A DNA stretch of 20,919 nt, taken from Colivivens sp963640465. GTDB lineage: Bacteria > Bacteroidota > Bacteroidia > Bacteroidales > Bacteroidaceae. The stretch spans positions 1 to 20,919 of the forward strand of contig CAVHYP010000046.1 of assembly GCA_963640465.1 (NCBI GenBank). The letters are read 5' to 3'. Positions 6,871 to 14,568 of the stretch are shown one piece after another (positions within the stretch are counted from its first letter, which is position 1; every line of letters starts with the position of its first letter). Under the pieces are notes generated by a model that was given only the letters and a program-made list of their open reading frames with translations, ran no database searches and was not told the origin of the DNA. The position numbers were made by a program, and so were the translations under genes.

Positions 6871-9639
6871 ATGAAACGTCTAACTATTATCACATTATTG
6901 GCACTCTGCATCGTCTTCAACATTCATGCAGCCAACACCGTCGTATCCGTTTCCCAAGTGACCTCAGCAATCACTGTCAATACCGACGTCGACTACACCA
7001 TCACCGGAAGCAGCCCGTTCGCCACTGCAGGAAGCGTAGACCTCACCGACACCAATCATGCAGTGCTCATCATCCAGAAAATCAAGCCAAGCGTGGTACT
7101 GAAGAATTGGATGGGCAACGTGTACATCAACGGCAAGAAAGCAGTAAACGGAACCAACTGCCAGGTACGCATGTACAACCACGGCACAATCATCTTCCCC
7201 TATGGCAACGCCGATTTCCATCCCCTCGTGTGCTTCACCGAGAAGGACTTCCAGGGCGAGTCATGCACCGACTACACCGAAGGACACTCCGGCGGATTCA
7301 TGAAAACCCTGACCACAGCCAACCTCAACAACCAGATAAAGTCGTTCAAGCTAAAGCGAGGTTACATGGTGACATTTGCTCTCGGCACAGCCGGATGGGG
7401 CTACAGCCGTTGCTTCATAGCCGACAAAGAAGACCTCGAAATCAACATGCCCGACAACATGAGCGGCAGAGCCTCTTCCTACCGACTCTTCAAGTGGTTC
7501 AATGCACGCAAAGCAGGAATAGCCGACTGCAACGACGAAGCAACCATCTCCGCGCTCAATGCCTCGTGGTGCTACCGCATGTGGCCCAATCCAGAAGGAT
7601 TCAACAAACTGCCCGACTGCGAATACATACCCCACCATTACAAGGAAGGCTACCCGTCCATATCAGCCCTCGGATCAGCCGATTTCTCCTGCCACCTCAA
7701 GAACAACAACGAACCCGGCAACTCCGCCGATGAAGCACCTTGTTCAGTAGATGACGTGCTCGGCAGTTGGCAGACACTGATGCGTACAGGCATGCGACTC
7801 CTATCCGAGAGTTCCCACGACGGCTCGATGAACCATCTGAAATCATTCATCGACTCCATCGATGCACGCGGATGGCGCTGCGATGTGATCGACCTCCACT
7901 GCTACTGGCCGTCCAACCAGTTCTACAACTTTGGATGGTACAGCAGCAACTACGGCAACGGACGTCCGATATGGATAAGCGAATGGGTGTGGGGAGCCAG
8001 CTGGAACCGCAACGGCATATTCGGGTCAGTGAGCGACACCGGTTCATTCTCCGAAGAAAACCAAAAGATATGTTACAACGGCACCAAACCAATCCTTGAT
8101 GCGCTCAACAGCAATGCGCTCATCGAACGCTACGCATACTGGAACAGTGAAGCCATCGCATCTAAAGTCTACTACAACGGTACCCTTTCAACCCTCGGCA
8201 AGTACTATGCAGACATGGACGACGGACTAGGCTACAGGGCCGACAAGCAATACACTCCAAAGGTGGTGTACTCCAATCCAACCAATCTCACCGGAACCTA
8301 CACAAAATCAACAGGAGCATTCGCCCTCTCATGGAACGACAACAATGGCGACATGCTCGACTCCATGATCATTGAATGCCGTCGCCCAGGCGAGACAAAA
8401 TACACCCAACTTAAGCGAATCAGTCTGAAAGACAAAAACAGCAGCAGCGGTGCCCTATATAACTACACCGACTATCCTGAAGCAGGAGCCAACTACTATC
8501 GCGTAGCAGTCTACGGAGTCGGCAGCAAAGCCATAAGATATTCCGGCGAGACATCCGTGACCGTAGGTTCATCCAAGGGAGACAACAACATACAGTACGG
8601 CATGATTGACGTGACCAACACCAACAGCATCGCCATTGATTTCGACACACTGCTCAGCACCATGCCAGCCGTATTCACCGGACTCTACACACTCAAGAAC
8701 TCTGAAACCACACCCGTATCGCTCATCTCCAATGCCTCAACACGAGGATTCTCCTACCAGATGAAACCTTGGACACAGTCCGGAAGCCAGGACCTGTCAT
8801 CAACCGAGCAAGTACCGTTCCTTGCAATGGTTGCAGGCAGCTATTCATTCGGAGATGTAAATGTAGAGATTGGAAGCGTAAAAGTCAATGCCGACACAGT
8901 TGAAGTCACCTTCACCCAACCATTTGCGGAAGGAGTAGTGCCAGTGGTCATCACAGAACTGAAACCCTCACTCAAGACCAACCCTATAAACGTACGCATC
9001 TGGAACGTGACCAACACCGGATTCAAGGCAACAGCCTTCTACGAAGCAGGCATCGGCAAAGAACTCAAGCTTGTGCAGACCATGAACTATTTCGCATGCA
9101 CTCCAGGTCAGGGCAAAATCAACAGCACCCTGCTCCTCAGCGCCGGAGTAGGACCTAACACAGTGTATGGAACAGCGTACCGCCAGGAAGCATTCCGCGT
9201 GACAAATCCCGACGGAACCATCTCTGAAGGGGCAGACACACTTTACCTCAAGAGCCCATACATCTTCGGAGCACCCCAGACCTACAACTATCCCACAGCC
9301 ACCGTCATTCGCCGCTACATCGACATGAAGACCTACAGTAGCGACGGCACTACACTTATATATGGTACGCGCGTGAAGCGAATAGTCGACACCTCAGCAG
9401 GCACATTCACCAACAACCTGGCATCAGGCGACAAGTTCGGGTGGATTTGTATCTCCTCATCCAGTCCTGAAGACGTGAACGGCGACGGACTCATCGACAC
9501 CCAAGACGTACTGAGCATCTATGCCTTCATGCAGAACGCATCCGAAGTAACATCCGGCACCACAGAAGACGTAAATGGAGATGGACTCGTCGACACCCAA
9601 GATGTGCTTGCAGTCTACGAATGCATGAGCAGTAACTGA
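6871..9639 (+). CDS. Secreted GH128-like glycoside hydrolase with C-terminal dockerin
   Basis: A 922-residue secreted protein with a signal peptide (1-20, ending HAANT). An N-terminal beta-rich region (about 22-190) leads into a glycosyl-hydrolase core of the GH128/Asl1 type (about 195-450). NNNEPGN (278-284) gives the likely acid/base Glu281 and PIWISEW (366-372) the likely nucleophile Glu371, with H343 and Y345 in DLHCYW lining the cleft. The module ends RYAYWNSEA, as in the family. A fibronectin III-like domain follows (about 462-566). Next come one or two beta-sandwich segments that faintly resemble H-type lectin (FTQPFAEGVVPVVITEL, about 685-701). A two-repeat dockerin closes the protein (867-922; DVNGDGLIDTQDV and DVNGDGLVDTQDV). 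GH128 enzymes characterised so far cleave beta-1,3-glucans; that activity is inferred here. It has its own promoter and no susC/susD genes nearby. Confidence 0.85.
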   Translation: MKRLTIITLLALCIVFNIHAANTVVSVSQVTSAITVNTDVDYTITGSSPFATAGSVDLTDTNHAVLIIQKIKPSVVLKNWMGNVYINGKKAVNGTNCQVRMYNHGTIIFPYGNADFHPLVCFTEKDFQGESCTDYTEGHSGGFMKTLTTANLNNQIKSFKLKRGYMVTFALGTAGWGYSRCFIADKEDLEINMPDNMSGRASSYRLFKWFNARKAGIADCNDEATISALNASWCYRMWPNPEGFNKLPDCEYIPHHYKEGYPSISALGSADFSCHLKNNNEPGNSADEAPCSVDDVLGSWQTLMRTGMRLLSESSHDGSMNHLKSFIDSIDARGWRCDVIDLHCYWPSNQFYNFGWYSSNYGNGRPIWISEWVWGASWNRNGIFGSVSDTGSFSEENQKICYNGTKPILDALNSNALIERYAYWNSEAIASKVYYNGTLSTLGKYYADMDDGLGYRADKQYTPKVVYSNPTNLTGTYTKSTGAFALSWNDNNGDMLDSMIIECRRPGETKYTQLKRISLKDKNSSSGALYNYTDYPEAGANYYRVAVYGVGSKAIRYSGETSVTVGSSKGDNNIQYGMIDVTNTNSIAIDFDTLLSTMPAVFTGLYTLKNSETTPVSLISNASTRGFSYQMKPWTQSGSQDLSSTEQVPFLAMVAGSYSFGDVNVEIGSVKVNADTVEVTFTQPFAEGVVPVVITELKPSLKTNPINVRIWNVTNTGFKATAFYEAGIGKELKLVQTMNYFACTPGQGKINSTLLLSAGVGPNTVYGTAYRQEAFRVTNPDGTISEGADTLYLKSPYIFGAPQTYNYPTATVIRRYIDMKTYSSDGTTLIYGTRVKRIVDTSAGTFTNNLASGDKFGWICISSSSPEDVNGDGLIDTQDVLSIYAFMQNASEVTSGTTEDVNGDGLVDTQDVLAVYECMSSN

Positions 9640-9747
9640 CAATCGAGGCTGATTCCACCCCTCACTTTTGTTTTGGGTTACAAAGCAGAGGGATGGCATG
9701 ACACGCTATCGAGCGGGATGGCTCAGCGAGTTGAAATAGGAGCACAA

Positions 9748-9762
9748 ACGCTAGACAAGCGT
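9748..9762. repeat. Short perfect hairpin ACGCT/AGCGT
   Basis: ACGCT (9748-9752) and AGCGT (9758-9762) form a 5-bp stem around AGACA, followed by six A. It is flanked by two direct copies of TAGGAGC (9737-9743 and 9772-9778), the second of which starts the large inverted repeat. The segment 9640-9736 shows no gene, only a weak GAGG/CCTC hairpin followed by a T-rich run that might end the GH128 transcript. Confidence 0.4.
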
Positions 9763-9771
9763 AAAAAACGA

Positions 9772-9882
9772 TAGGAGCTAGCACTCTCCGAGGGCGTTAA
9801 AGCGAGCGCGAGTTCGTGCATAGTAATATAAGCACCGTACTCGAGCGCAAACGCCAAAGCCTTCGGAGAACGCTGGCTCCTA
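9772..9882. repeat. Long imperfect inverted repeat (111 bp)
   Basis: The arm 9772-9795 (starting TAGGAGCTAGC) pairs with 9859-9882 (ending GCTGGCTCCTA): 20 Watson-Crick pairs, two G-U pairs and two mismatches out of 24. Inside, GGCGTT (9793-9798) can pair with AACGCC (9850-9855), and GTGC/GCAC closes an A/T-rich tip near 9815-9836. Transcribed from either strand, it would form one long hairpin. There is no open frame of note. It lies between the two convergent dockerin genes and beside a decayed gene. It could be a small non-autonomous repeat element or a structured RNA; the sequence does not decide. Confidence 0.6.
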
Positions 9883-9942
9883 ACATAAAAGCCCAAAACA
9901 TTTATGAATGTCAGCTATAGCCATTTCGTAGCTGTCGGACTA

Positions 9943-10177
9943 CATTTGTGGCAACAAACCATAGTTTCAAAGTTCTATACTGTGGTCGTAGATACGCATT
10001 TGGATAGCAGGTTCAGCGTAATCTTTATGAGCGATTGCGTTGTATATCAACTCACGCAAAGCCTTTTTCGGAACCTCCAACTGCTCAATTGGCAAAGCCG
10101 CATATCCATTTCAAGTATTCGTCTAGCTATGATTCCTTGGACTCTATATCCTGACATTCCTCAAGCATGCCTGTCAT
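9943..10177 (-). pseudogene. Remnant of an AlbA_2/HATPase_c_4 ATP-binding protein gene
   Basis: Two fragments of one protein family lie side by side in different frames. The first (10177 to about 10088) reads MLEECQDIESKES, a stop, then LDEYLKWICGFAN. This is the N-terminal AlbA_2 (Schlafen-like) domain, whose usual form has KESWRDEYLKWICGFANA; the stop TAG at 10129-10127 replaces the expected Trp codon. The second (10110 to 9970) reads LPIEQLEVPKKALRELIYNA and then IAHKDYAEP, QMRIYDHSIEL, a stop (TGA 9969-9967, again at a Trp position) and NYGLLP. This matches the C-terminal HATPase_c_4 domain. The few hundred residues normally between them are missing, so a deletion has joined the ends near 10088. 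No intact start-to-stop frame remains. Such proteins are putative transcriptional regulators or defence-related ATP-binding proteins; the gene here is dead. Confidence 0.75.
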
Positions 10178-10241
10178 TATGTTTTTTATTGTTGCAATGC
10201 GGTATGATTACTCTGTATTATATTCCCAAATGAATACATTT

Positions 10242-12428
10242 TTATTCATCTCTCATATACTCATAGATTGTGAGGACATCCTGGGTGTCGGCTGTGCCGT
10301 CGCCATTGACGTCCTGGATGGGGGTGCTTTCGACTGACGTGTTGTTTTGGATGTATTCGTACACGTTCAGTACGTCCTGGGTGTCGATGCAACCGTCCAT
10401 ATTGACATCACCCTTTTCGTAAAGCAATGACTTGTAGGTGCGGACGCGTACTTTGCGTGTGAAGCTGTAGGCATAGTTGTCTTTCTGTATGGTATAGGTA
10501 AGGTCCACGAGGGTTATGGAGTCGCCATCGGCATAGTAGGGCACCTGGAGTTTGCCGTCATCAGACAGGAGTTCGGGATTAGATGACTTCCAACTGATGG
10601 TGCTTCCCCAGTAGCCTACGTTTGTGGTGAGGTCGAGGTCTTGTTTCACGTACTGGCGTGAAGAGAACGGTATGGTGAAATTGTTGTGGGTAAGGTCGAC
10701 TGCATAATTTCCGTCAACGTTGCATCCCCAGATGCTTACACCGTTGTTGGCAATTGCCGAGAAGCAGATGGACGGCATATTGCTGTAGGTCACGGTCTGC
10801 GGAAGTATCACTCCATAGTATTCAGTATAGATGGTCGATCCTTTGAGGCGCAGGCGCAGTGTGATATAGGATGTACCTTCCTTCACTGACCAACGGCCAT
10901 AGTAGTCTCCGGATATGAGCCCGCTCTCATGGAACTCGATTGTCTGTGGTGACGAATAGGCAAGGTTGGCATAATCCACTTTGTAGGGATGGAGCAGCAC
11001 TTTGTAGGTGCCGACGATGTCGTTTGTGGTGCACAACTCTGTGGAATCGATGTCTGCCTGTTTGTACTGCGAGTTTGATCCGTTGAGTCCGTTGAACTCG
11101 AATGGCGAGGAAACGAGCCATCCTTTGTTGTTGAGGAAGAGCTGGTGGACGCGCACTGCATGTCCCTCGTTACCGCCATTGAAACGGGTGTGGTAGACGA
11201 TGTAAGCCCTGCCGTCGGTGTCGAGCAGCATGGAGTTGTGACCCTGGCTGAGTTCACAAAGCGACATATTCTCCCACTGATAGGCTCCGAGCAGTTTCAT
11301 GCCTCGTGTTGTGGCTGCATGTGGTCCGTAATTCATCTGATAGCTGGAGTAGCGTGCATTATTGTTGCTGGCATCGGTGTAGGTACCGTCAGGTGTTGAC
11401 GAACGGAAGTAGTGCATCTCGTAACCGCCGTTGGAATTGAGTCCGCCATTGGTAACGAAGAGGTAGTAGTAGTTGCCGATATGCTCGATATAGGAACCTT
11501 CGCCCGAGACATAATAGCCTCCGGCAATCTTCTTTCCGAAGTAAGGGTCACTGCTTACGGCATTGCTGGATGCATTGACATCCCTATAGGTATGGGTGTA
11601 GTCGCGGAGTCCGGTCTGCTTGTCGAGTTTGAGGATGAAGATTCCGCCCGACCACGATCCGTAGCTCATCCACAGTTCGCCTTCCTCATCGAAGAACACG
11701 CAGGGGTCGATGCAGTTTGGCCAACGCTCGCCCCATTTTTTCCCGATGTTGTAGCGCGATGGCAGTGAGGTCTGCTCGCCTATTGCCAATTCAAGGTCGG
11801 TCTTCTTGTAGTCGGTGTTGTTCCAATGGAAGCCAGAAATGACTACCGGGCCCTGGTAGACGAACGGACCGGTGATGGACGAAGAGGTGAGGAGGACAAT
11901 CGACGAGCGCCAGTCGTCACCATTGAGGCTCATGTAGAGACACCACTTCTTCATATGTGGGTTCCAGATGATGTCGGGCGCCCACTGGTTTCCGCCCAAT
12001 GATGCGTTGGCTTCGGTGTATCGCCATGCTTCGGCGTCGAAATTGGCAAGTGTGGTCTCAATGGTGTCGGTACCCTGCAGAATCTTCACGGTTGTGGTCT
12101 GACTGGTGTTGAACACGCCTTCAAAACTCTCTGTGCTGGTCACTGTGCCGTTTGATTTGGGCACGCCGTAATACCAGGTCTGCCATGTCCAGTTCTGCAA
12201 GTCACTGGTGACGGCTGCTGCACGGTGAGACCCGTAAATATAGTATTTGTTGCCTGCCTTCACGATGGAAGGGTCATGCACACTTGTACTTTTGTAGGAA
12301 ACAGATTTATAGAGCTTGCCCAGGTTGGCTGCTGTCATTGCAATGATGCTATCTTTGTCTTCGTCAAGGGCTGAAACCTGCAAGCAAGTAAACATTGCCA
12401 TGATGGCTATAAGAAAATATTTGTTCAT
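10242..12428 (-). CDS. Secreted GH43 arabinanase-like enzyme with C-terminal dockerin
   Basis: A 728-residue secreted enzyme with a signal peptide (1-20, ending VSALD). The five-bladed beta-propeller of GH43 covers about 45-440. Its three acidic catalytic residues are visible: Asp52 in SVHDPSIVK (base), Asp241 in NCIDPCVFF (pKa-tuning Asp) and Glu310 in VSGEGSYIEH (acid). GHNSMLLDTDGRAYIVYHTRF, shown in part, supplies the His397 typical of arabinanases, which helps bind the central metal ion. A beta-sandwich C-terminal domain (about 470-590) and an Ig-like domain (about 595-664) follow. A two-repeat dockerin (673-728; DVNMDGCIDTQDV and DVNGDGTADTQDV) closes it. Closest functional guess is endo-alpha-1,5-L-arabinanase; other GH43 activities such as arabinofuranosidase or xylosidase are possible. 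The stop codon lies in a weak ATGAAT/ATTCAT hairpin (10230-10249). It converges on the GH128-like gene. Confidence 0.9.
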   Translation of the reverse strand: MNKYFLIAIMAMFTCLQVSALDEDKDSIIAMTAANLGKLYKSVSYKSTSVHDPSIVKAGNKYYIYGSHRAAAVTSDLQNWTWQTWYYGVPKSNGTVTSTESFEGVFNTSQTTTVKILQGTDTIETTLANFDAEAWRYTEANASLGGNQWAPDIIWNPHMKKWCLYMSLNGDDWRSSIVLLTSSSITGPFVYQGPVVISGFHWNNTDYKKTDLELAIGEQTSLPSRYNIGKKWGERWPNCIDPCVFFDEEGELWMSYGSWSGGIFILKLDKQTGLRDYTHTYRDVNASSNAVSSDPYFGKKIAGGYYVSGEGSYIEHIGNYYYLFVTNGGLNSNGGYEMHYFRSSTPDGTYTDASNNNARYSSYQMNYGPHAATTRGMKLLGAYQWENMSLCELSQGHNSMLLDTDGRAYIVYHTRFNGGNEGHAVRVHQLFLNNKGWLVSSPFEFNGLNGSNSQYKQADIDSTELCTTNDIVGTYKVLLHPYKVDYANLAYSSPQTIEFHESGLISGDYYGRWSVKEGTSYITLRLRLKGSTIYTEYYGVILPQTVTYSNMPSICFSAIANNGVSIWGCNVDGNYAVDLTHNNFTIPFSSRQYVKQDLDLTTNVGYWGSTISWKSSNPELLSDDGKLQVPYYADGDSITLVDLTYTIQKDNYAYSFTRKVRVRTYKSLLYEKGDVNMDGCIDTQDVLNVYEYIQNNTSVESTPIQDVNGDGTADTQDVLTIYEYMRDE

Positions 12429-12472
12429 AATTAGTTTAGTTGTCTTTAGTTATCGGGTGAACTTTCGAGATG

Positions 12473-12499
12473 CAAAGGTAAAAAAATAATCGGAAACAA
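12473..12499 (-). promoter_or_regulatory. Promoter of the GH43-dockerin gene
   Basis: On the minus strand TACCTTTG (12480-12473), followed by C, is a full -7 box. A TTG at 12499-12497 lies only 16 nt upstream, shorter than the usual spacing, so the -33 element is uncertain. The box is 45 bases before the start codon. Confidence 0.55.
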
Positions 12500-12586
12500 G
12501 TGCTTCCGACTATCTTTATCTTTGTTTTTTTGTCTTTTACTTCGCAGAAAACCCATTTTCTTCAATCTGCAGAAAACGAGTTGTCT

Positions 12587-14275
12587 TTACTCTGCAGAAG
12601 ACTGGTCGTCGTGACGTATCTCCACTCTACGGATTTTGCCGCTGATGGTTTTTGGCAGCTCATCGACGAACTCGATGATGCGCGGTGCCTTGTAGGCTGC
12701 TGTCACTTTCTTCACGTGCTCCTTCAGTTCATGAACGAAACTGCGGCTATTCTTCATCTGTTCGTAGCCGCGAGCCAGAACCACTGTTGCCTTCACTGCC
12801 TGTCCGCGCTGTTCGTCGGGAACTGCGGTGACTGCACACTCGAGCACTGCGGGATGGGTCATCAATGCGCTCTCCACTTCGAACGGACCGATGCGGTAGC
12901 CGGAGCTCTTGATTACATCGTCGTAACGACCCACATAGAAGTAGTAGCCATCCTCGTCGCGTGTGGCAAGGTCACCTGTGTGATAGTAGCCGTCGTGCCA
13001 TACCTCCTTGGTCAGTTCTTCATTGCGGTAGTATTCATTGAACAGTCCCAACGGAATGTTCTCTTCTGTGCGGATGACAATCTCCCCTACTTCGTTCGTG
13101 CCCACTTCCTTGCCGTCGACCATCAGATGGATGTCATACTGCGGATTTGGCTTGCCCATGCTGCCAAGCTTCACATCCATCCACTTGTATGTACCAAGGG
13201 TGCAGGTGGTCTCGGTCTGTCCGAATCCTTCACGTATGCGCAGACCGGTGAGGTCGAAGAACTTGTCGGATACCGATGGGTTGAGTGCCTCGCCTGCAGT
13301 GGTAGCGTACTGCAATGAAGATAGGTCGTACTTTCTGAGGTCTTCGCGCACAAGATAGCGGTAGACTGTCGGTGGTGCACAGAAAGAAGTCACATGATAT
13401 TTTGCTATCATGCCGAGCAAATCCGACGGACGAAACATGTCATGGTCGTAGACGAACACTGTAGCGCCGACAATCCATTGTCCATAAAGTTTTCCCCACA
13501 CGGCTTTTCCCCATCCGGTGTCGGACACCGTGAGGTGCAGACTCTCTGGAGTGATGTTGTGCCAGAATGCAGCTGTGGCAAGATGTCCGAGTGCATAGGT
13601 ATAGTCGTGCATCACCATCTTCGGTTCGCCGCTTGTTCCGCTGGTGAAATACATGATCATGTGGTTCTTACGACCGCCATAGTGTTTTCTGCGCAATTCC
13701 TTCACGGTGTTGTCAGTGCTGCCGAATCCTTTCTGGATGTCGTTCTCGGTGAGAGCCACCCACCCTTCCGGAACTACCGGACCGATGCTGATGCGCTGCT
13801 GCACGGTTGGGCATGAAGGGAAGGCAGAATCGATATGTTCGAGGATGTCTTCGTCTCCACAAGCTACGATAGCCTTGATGTCAGCCTGTTCGCAACGGTA
13901 TATGATGTCTTTTTGGGTAAGCAGATAAGTGGCAGGGATGACCACGGCACCAATCTTGTGCAGTGCAAGAATCAAAGGCCAGAACTGATATCTGCGTTTG
14001 AGGATGCACATCACCATGTCGTCCTTCTGAATGCCAAGTGCAGTGAGGAACGACACGATATTGTCGCTCATGCGTTTGAGGTCAGCAAATGTGAATCTAC
14101 GTTCCTCGCCCTTGTCGTTGATCCACAACAAAGCCAATTTGTCCGGAGCCTCAGCAGCCCAGCGGTCCATAACATCGTATGCAAAGTTGAAATTCTCAGG
14201 GACAACGAACTCGAGATTCTTTTCAAAGTCTTCCATGTTTGAGAAATCAACTTTCTTCAGAAAATGTTCAATCAT
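12587..14275 (-). CDS. AMP-forming acyl-CoA synthetase (medium-chain type)
   Basis: A 562-residue adenylate-forming enzyme that should activate a carboxylic acid with ATP and load it onto CoA in the cytoplasm. All core motifs are present: the phosphate-binding loop TSGTSGEPKM (211-220), GFGQTETT (350-357), YHTGDLATRDEDGYYFYVGR (431-450), the hinge and A8 motif SSGYRIGPFEVES (457-469), and the adenylation lysine K547 in LPKTISGK. The overall pattern, including the Trp-rich segment SDTGWGKAVWGKLYG (251-265), is closer to medium-chain (ACSM-like) synthetases than to acetyl-CoA synthetase, which is about 650 residues. The substrate is not determined; short or medium straight, branched or aromatic acids are all possible. 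It stands alone, with its own promoter, downstream of the macroglobulin-like gene on the same strand but separated by a terminator. Confidence 0.92.
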   Translation of the reverse strand: MIEHFLKKVDFSNMEDFEKNLEFVVPENFNFAYDVMDRWAAEAPDKLALLWINDKGEERRFTFADLKRMSDNIVSFLTALGIQKDDMVMCILKRRYQFWPLILALHKIGAVVIPATYLLTQKDIIYRCEQADIKAIVACGDEDILEHIDSAFPSCPTVQQRISIGPVVPEGWVALTENDIQKGFGSTDNTVKELRRKHYGGRKNHMIMYFTSGTSGEPKMVMHDYTYALGHLATAAFWHNITPESLHLTVSDTGWGKAVWGKLYGQWIVGATVFVYDHDMFRPSDLLGMIAKYHVTSFCAPPTVYRYLVREDLRKYDLSSLQYATTAGEALNPSVSDKFFDLTGLRIREGFGQTETTCTLGTYKWMDVKLGSMGKPNPQYDIHLMVDGKEVGTNEVGEIVIRTEENIPLGLFNEYYRNEELTKEVWHDGYYHTGDLATRDEDGYYFYVGRYDDVIKSSGYRIGPFEVESALMTHPAVLECAVTAVPDEQRGQAVKATVVLARGYEQMKNSRSFVHELKEHVKKVTAAYKAPRIIEFVDELPKTISGKIRRVEIRHDDQSSAE

Positions 14276-14305
14276 ATCTAATGCCTTTATGTTCTATTTC
14301 TGATG

Positions 14306-14336
14306 CAAAATTAGTTTTTATGCTTCACAACTGCAA
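14306..14336 (-). promoter_or_regulatory. Promoter of the acyl-CoA synthetase gene
   Basis: On the minus strand TTG (14336-14334), a 20-nt spacer and TAATTTTG (14313-14306) fit the Bacteroidota pattern. The -7 box ends 30 bases before the start codon. Confidence 0.65.
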
Positions 14337-14382
14337 CAACATATCATCGTTATTTTTTCAAATTTCACAAGACAATTCCCCA

Positions 14383-14412
14383 TGTGCAAAGGTTTCATGC
14401 GTTTTTTGCACA
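14383..14412. repeat. Inverted repeat TGTGCAAA/TTTGCACA, possible operator
   Basis: TGTGCAAA (14383-14390) and TTTGCACA (14405-14412) form a perfect 8-bp inverted repeat with a 14-nt centre, 47 bases upstream of the -33 element of the acyl-CoA synthetase promoter. A third copy of the box, TTTGCACA, lies at 14483-14490 inside the terminator hairpin. The arrangement would suit a dimeric regulator, but nothing identifies one. Confidence 0.35.
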
Positions 14413-14455
14413 CACAGTTCAAAACTTGTGAATTTTCCAATCTGAAGACACAAAG

Positions 14456-14500
14456 AAAGCCGTTGTGTTGCAGTTTCGCTGATTTGCACACAACAGCTTT
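14456..14500 (-). terminator. Terminator after the macroglobulin-like gene
   Basis: On the minus strand AAAGCTGTTGTGTGCA (14500-14485) pairs with TGCAACACAACGGCTTT (14472-14456), with one mismatch and one bulged base, around a 12-nt loop. The transcript continues CTTTGTGTCTT, which is moderately U-rich. It lies 69 bases after the macroglobulin stop codon and before the next promoter. The stretch 14501-14568 shows nothing else. Confidence 0.65.
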
Positions 14501-14568
14501 CAATGGGTTGTGATATCTGAATGGATGCATGACTCGCGTCAAGACACCCGGCTAAGGCATAACAAGAC

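Noticed and set aside
9798..9884. Integron attC-like site in the inverted repeat
   Set aside because: GTTAAAG and CTCCTAAC only loosely recall attC core sites; the required R' and R'' boxes and integron integrase context are not seen.
9904..10233. 109-codon plus-strand frame between the dockerin genes
   Set aside because: The opposite strand carries recognisable AlbA_2/HATPase_c_4 fragments, so this frame is a shadow of a pseudogene.
12500..13318. 272-codon plus-strand frame opposite the acyl-CoA synthetase
   Set aside because: It is the complement of a well-supported gene, with Cys/His-rich composition typical of a shadow frame.
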